Source of the DNA: an uncultured Bacteroidota bacterium | GTDB taxonomy: Bacteria; Bacteroidota; Bacteroidia; AKYH767-A; OLB10 | Length of the DNA stretch: 64,000 bases | Direction: 5' to 3' | Assembly: GCA_900696575.1 (NCBI GenBank) | Contig: CAADHD010000032.1 | Coordinates: 1-64,000 of the forward strand | Part shown: positions 61,647 through 64,000 of the stretch, piece by piece | Layout: each line of letters begins with the position of its first letter | Position numbering within the stretch: the stretch's first letter is position 1 | The notes under the pieces: generated by a model | What the model was told of the DNA's origin: nothing | The model's input: the letters and a program-made list of their open reading frames with translations, nothing else | The model's database searches: none | Translations under genes and position numbers: made by a program

Positions 61647-62329
61647 CAGGCATTGGCCATGGTACGGGCGCGCGAAATGTATTTTTCCACATCGCGGGCT
61701 TCAGTACTGTTCGGATAATCGTTTTTAATTCTTTCGTAAAGAGCCAGTGCCTGTTTCCAGTCATTTTTCAATTCATAAACCAGTGCAGCTTTCATCATAT
61801 AGATACAGGCGGTAAACTGGTTTTCGTCCCATTCATACGCTTTACGGTAGTAGCGGAGTGCCTCATCTAAATTTTCTTTTTCAAGATAGGCATCACCAAT
61901 ACATCCCAAAGCCGTAGCTCCCGTTATATCATCTTCGGCATCGTATTTTTTAAGATACTCAATGGCTTTATCGTATTCACCTAATCGGAGATAAGCAGTG
62001 CCTGCATAATAATGTGCAAGGTTGGCTGATTGTGAGGAGCCGTAGTTATCAATAATCTGTAAAAATCCGGGAAAGTTTCCATCGCCATTCAAAGCGAGGT
62101 TAAGCGAATCCATTCCATAATATCGCTCTGCCATAAACATTTCTTTACGGGCATTATCTTCCTGCGGCTTAACCCAGAACTGCTGGTATGCAATGTATCC
62201 TCCCACAATGACGAGGATAGCCGTACCAATAATGGATAAGCTTTTTTGATTCTGACGGAGAAAATCTTCTGTTTTTGAAATACTTTCCTGTATGTCAATC
62301 GGTTGGTCTTCTGATGTTTTCTTGCTCAT
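61646..62329 (-). CDS. Membrane-anchored tetratricopeptide repeat protein (YfgM-like)
   Basis: The protein has 227 residues. After a short cytoplasmic start, one membrane helix (SIIGTAILVIVGGYIAYQQF) leads to a periplasmic part with about four TPR units (NLAHYYAGTAYLRLGEYDKA, ALGCIGDAYLEKENLDEALR, FTACIYMMKAALVYELKNDW). The layout matches YfgM-type periplasmic chaperone-related proteins, but I have no more specific evidence. It heads an operon with ribH and has a well-formed promoter. Confidence 0.82.
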   Translation of the reverse strand: MSKKTSEDQPIDIQESISKTEDFLRQNQKSLSIIGTAILVIVGGYIAYQQFWVKPQEDNARKEMFMAERYYGMDSLNLALNGDGNFPGFLQIIDNYGSSQSANLAHYYAGTAYLRLGEYDKAIEYLKKYDAEDDITGATALGCIGDAYLEKENLDEALRYYRKAYEWDENQFTACIYMMKAALVYELKNDWKQALALYERIKNDYPNSTEARDVEKYISRARTMANA

Positions 62330-62345
62330 GATTATTAAAAGGCGC

Positions 62346-62376
62346 GCAAATGTATGTAATCTTTGAGCTTAAGCAA
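62346..62376 (-). promoter_or_regulatory. Well-formed Bacteroidota promoter before TPR-ribH operon
   Basis: On the minus strand a TTG (62374-62376) is followed by exactly 19 bp and then TACATTTGC (62346-62354). This is the best match in the window to the -33 TTG / -7 TAnnTTTG consensus. The -7 element ends 17 bp before the ATG. Confidence 0.7.
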
Positions 62377-62477
62377 TGGAATTTAACCGGGCTTATAAAA
62401 ACATCTTATCAAAAGCGGATGCACGTTAATTGTTGAAACAAACAGCGCTTGCTGCCACACCGGGCGAACAGCGAACC

Positions 62478-62486
62478 TATATTTGC
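62478..62486 (+). promoter_or_regulatory. Bacteroidota -7 element (TATATTTGC) before glmM
   Basis: TATATTTGC is a full match to TAnnTTTGC, 19 bp before the GTG start at 62506. It supports that start over the longer frame from 62449, which would place the promoter inside the gene. Confidence 0.5.
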
Positions 62487-62505
62487 CTCCAAAATTTTTT
62501 CTGCT

Positions 62506-63906
62506 GTGACATTAATAAAATCAATTTCAGGAATCAGGGGAACCATTGGAGGAAAGCCGGGCGAAGCACTCACACCGGTTGACATAGTGAAATTTACTGC
62601 CGGCTATTCAGAATGGATTAAGAAACGATCAGCCAAATTAAAAACAAAGCCAGCGGTAGTTGTTGGAAGGGATGCGCGCCCATCAGGGCTGATGGTGCAG
62701 CAATTAGTAACATCTACGTTAGTAAGCCTTGGTTTGGATGTAATTGACCTGGGGCTATCTACAACGCCCACTGTTGAGATGGCGGTTACGCATCATAAAG
62801 CCCGGGGAGGAATCATAATTACTGCAAGTCATAATCCGCGGCAATGGAATGCCTTAAAACTGCTGAATGAAAAAGGCGAGTTTGTTTCGGCAGCAGCCGG
62901 TGATGAGATTCTCCGATTCAGCGAACAGCTTAATGTTGATTTTGCCGAAGTGAACAATCTGGGAACCGTAACACATGACAAGGATGCACTTCAACGCCAC
63001 ATGGAGTACATACTTGCACTTCCTTTGGTTGACAGAATCGCCATTGAAAATGCAGGATTTACAGTGGTAGTGGATGCAGTGAATTCATCAGGCGGAATTG
63101 CAGTGCCTGCATTGCTAAAAGAACTGGGGGTTAAACAAATTATTCCGCTCAATTGCGAACCGGATGGAAATTTTGCGCATAATCCTGAGCCGTTGCCTGA
63201 ACATCTTTCCGGAATTTCGAAAGAAGTAAAAAAGAAGAAGGCACATCTCGGAATTGTGGTTGATCCTGATGTTGACCGCCTGGCCATTGTTTGCGAGGAT
63301 GGCGAAATGTTTGGAGAGGAATACACCTTGGTAGCAGTAGCCGATTATGTTTTACAAAATAAAAAAGGCGATACGGTTTCCAACCTTTCTTCTTCTCGCG
63401 CCCTGCGTGATGTTACTGAACTTCATGGCTGCCGTTATTATTCATCAGCAGTAGGAGAGGTAAATGTGGTTGAAAAAATGAAAGAAGCCAAAGCAATTAT
63501 CGGAGGAGAAGGCAATGGCGGCATCATTGTTCCTGAATTGCATTACGGAAGAGATGCCCTGGCAGGAATTGCTTTATTTCTTTCAGGATTGGCTAAATCA
63601 GGAAAATCATGTTCTATGTACAGGGCACAGTTTCCGGATTATTTCATCTCTAAAAATAAAATTGAACTCAGCCCGGAGATGGAGGTGGATACCATTCTCG
63701 AAAAAGTGAAAGAGCGTTACGGTAAATTTAACATCATTACCATTGACGGAGTTAAAATTGAATTTGAAAAAGAGTGGGTACATCTGCGGAAATCAAACAC
63801 CGAACCCATCATCCGCATTTATGCAGAAAGCACCAGCATGACTACTGCTGATAATCTTGCCCTGAAAATAATGAAAGATATCAGAGAAGTTGCAGGCAGG
63901 CATTAG
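62506..63906 (+). CDS. glmM: Phosphoglucosamine mutase
   Basis: From GTG 62506 the protein has 466 residues, beginning TLIKSISGIRGTIGGKPGEA after the start. The phospho-Ser is Ser108 in ITASHNPRQWNALK, the metal loop is VDPDVDRLAI, and the sugar-binding region GGEGNGGIIVPELHYGRDAL follows; the C-terminal KSNTEPIIRIYAES phosphate loop is present. It interconverts glucosamine-6-P and glucosamine-1-P for UDP-GlcNAc synthesis. Phosphomannomutase activity cannot be excluded in this family. Confidence 0.9.
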   Translation: MTLIKSISGIRGTIGGKPGEALTPVDIVKFTAGYSEWIKKRSAKLKTKPAVVVGRDARPSGLMVQQLVTSTLVSLGLDVIDLGLSTTPTVEMAVTHHKARGGIIITASHNPRQWNALKLLNEKGEFVSAAAGDEILRFSEQLNVDFAEVNNLGTVTHDKDALQRHMEYILALPLVDRIAIENAGFTVVVDAVNSSGGIAVPALLKELGVKQIIPLNCEPDGNFAHNPEPLPEHLSGISKEVKKKKAHLGIVVDPDVDRLAIVCEDGEMFGEEYTLVAVADYVLQNKKGDTVSNLSSSRALRDVTELHGCRYYSSAVGEVNVVEKMKEAKAIIGGEGNGGIIVPELHYGRDALAGIALFLSGLAKSGKSCSMYRAQFPDYFISKNKIELSPEMEVDTILEKVKERYGKFNIITIDGVKIEFEKEWVHLRKSNTEPIIRIYAESTSMTTADNLALKIMKDIREVAGRH

Positions 63907-63916
63907 ATATATCTTT

Positions 63917-64000
63917 TTATTTCAGAAACCGTTCAAGCCACTCAAAATACACCCGTTGCCACATCACGCTGTTCTGAGGTTTGGTAACCCAGTGGCCTTC
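63917..64000 (-). CDS. C-terminal end of an S9 family peptidase (truncated by window edge)
   Basis: The minus-strand frame from 64000 down to a TAA at 63917-63919 gives 27 residues, EGHWVTKPQNSVMWQRVYFE, then WLERFLK. This is the typical C-terminus of prolyl oligopeptidase-like S9 peptidases, where the His of EGHW is the catalytic His. The rest of the gene lies outside the window. It converges with glmM, 10 bp between stops. Confidence 0.75.
   Translation of the reverse strand, partial: EGHWVTKPQNSVMWQRVYFEWLERFLK

Noticed and set aside
1..64000. tRNA, rRNA or riboswitch genes
   Set aside because: No cloverleaf-like stretch with a GTTCRA-type T-loop and matching acceptor stem, and no known riboswitch core, was seen by eye. 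A covariance-model scan would be needed to exclude them fully.

Overview
The window looks like chromosomal DNA of a Bacteroidota bacterium, probably a free-living chitinophagal, sphingobacterial or cytophagal type. The evidence is: seven secreted proteins ending in type IX secretion (T9SS) type A sorting domains; a DUF5103 T9SS plug protein; lipoproteins with SCKK or SCN-type lipoboxes; bacillithiol genes (bshB1, a YfiT/BstA-like transferase); almost no Shine-Dalgarno sequences; and repeated TAnnTTTG(C) motifs just upstream of starts, which match the Bacteroidota -7 promoter element. I see no rRNA, tRNA, CRISPR array, prophage or plasmid functions. About 63 protein genes are supported, two of them cut by the window edges.

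Layout. 1-3.3 kb: the end of a cysteine-rich unknown protein, a T9SS cargo protein and a lipoprotein, with an AT-rich block crossing the first two genes. 3.3-10.6 kb: housekeeping genes (amidohydrolase, NlpC/P60 hydrolase, thiolase, adk-hpt, divergent purK-purE, an OmpR-type regulator). 10.7-18.1 kb: a T9SS protein, an RNA methyltransferase, a thioesterase, and a PAS kinase followed by a receiver-CRP fusion regulator. 18.2-23.9 kb: nuoJKLMN, the membrane-arm half of complex I, without nuoA-I. 24-26.5 kb: an MBOAT/SGNH acyl-transfer pair. 26.6-32.1 kb: a T9SS subtilase, small genes, a c-type cytochrome and a T9SS beta-helix protein. 32.4-35.2 kb: a methyltransferase, rpe, a SixA-like phosphatase and a lipoprotein. 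35.6-39.7 kb: two T9SS proteins, one a 1057-residue beta-roll protein with an S74 intramolecular chaperone. 40-48.6 kb: a YfiT-like transferase, a saccharopine-dehydrogenase-like enzyme, a WG-repeat protein, a TrmH-like methyltransferase, an ABC-F ATPase and the T9SS plug. 48.55-49.42 kb: a REP-associated tyrosine transposase (RAYT) between inverted arrays of palindromic repeats. 49.4-54.7 kb: bshB1 and ccmB-C-D-E-F for cytochrome c maturation. 54.7-64 kb: a PaiB-like protein, a Rossmann protein, a KdsC-like phosphatase, an isoaspartyl peptidase, a second T9SS subtilase, a lipoprotein, mnmA, ribH, a TPR protein, glmM and the C-terminus of an S9 peptidase.

The genes fit together as surface protein export (T9SS cargo plus plug), respiration (complex I arm, Ccm system, cytochrome c) and thiol metabolism. 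The most system-like element is the RAYT/REP locus. Its repeats also lie upstream of the ABC-F gene and inside the ccmB-ccmC gap. Every recognisable copy left of the transposase gene points right and every copy to its right points left, and one array contains a 51-bp near-perfect duplication.
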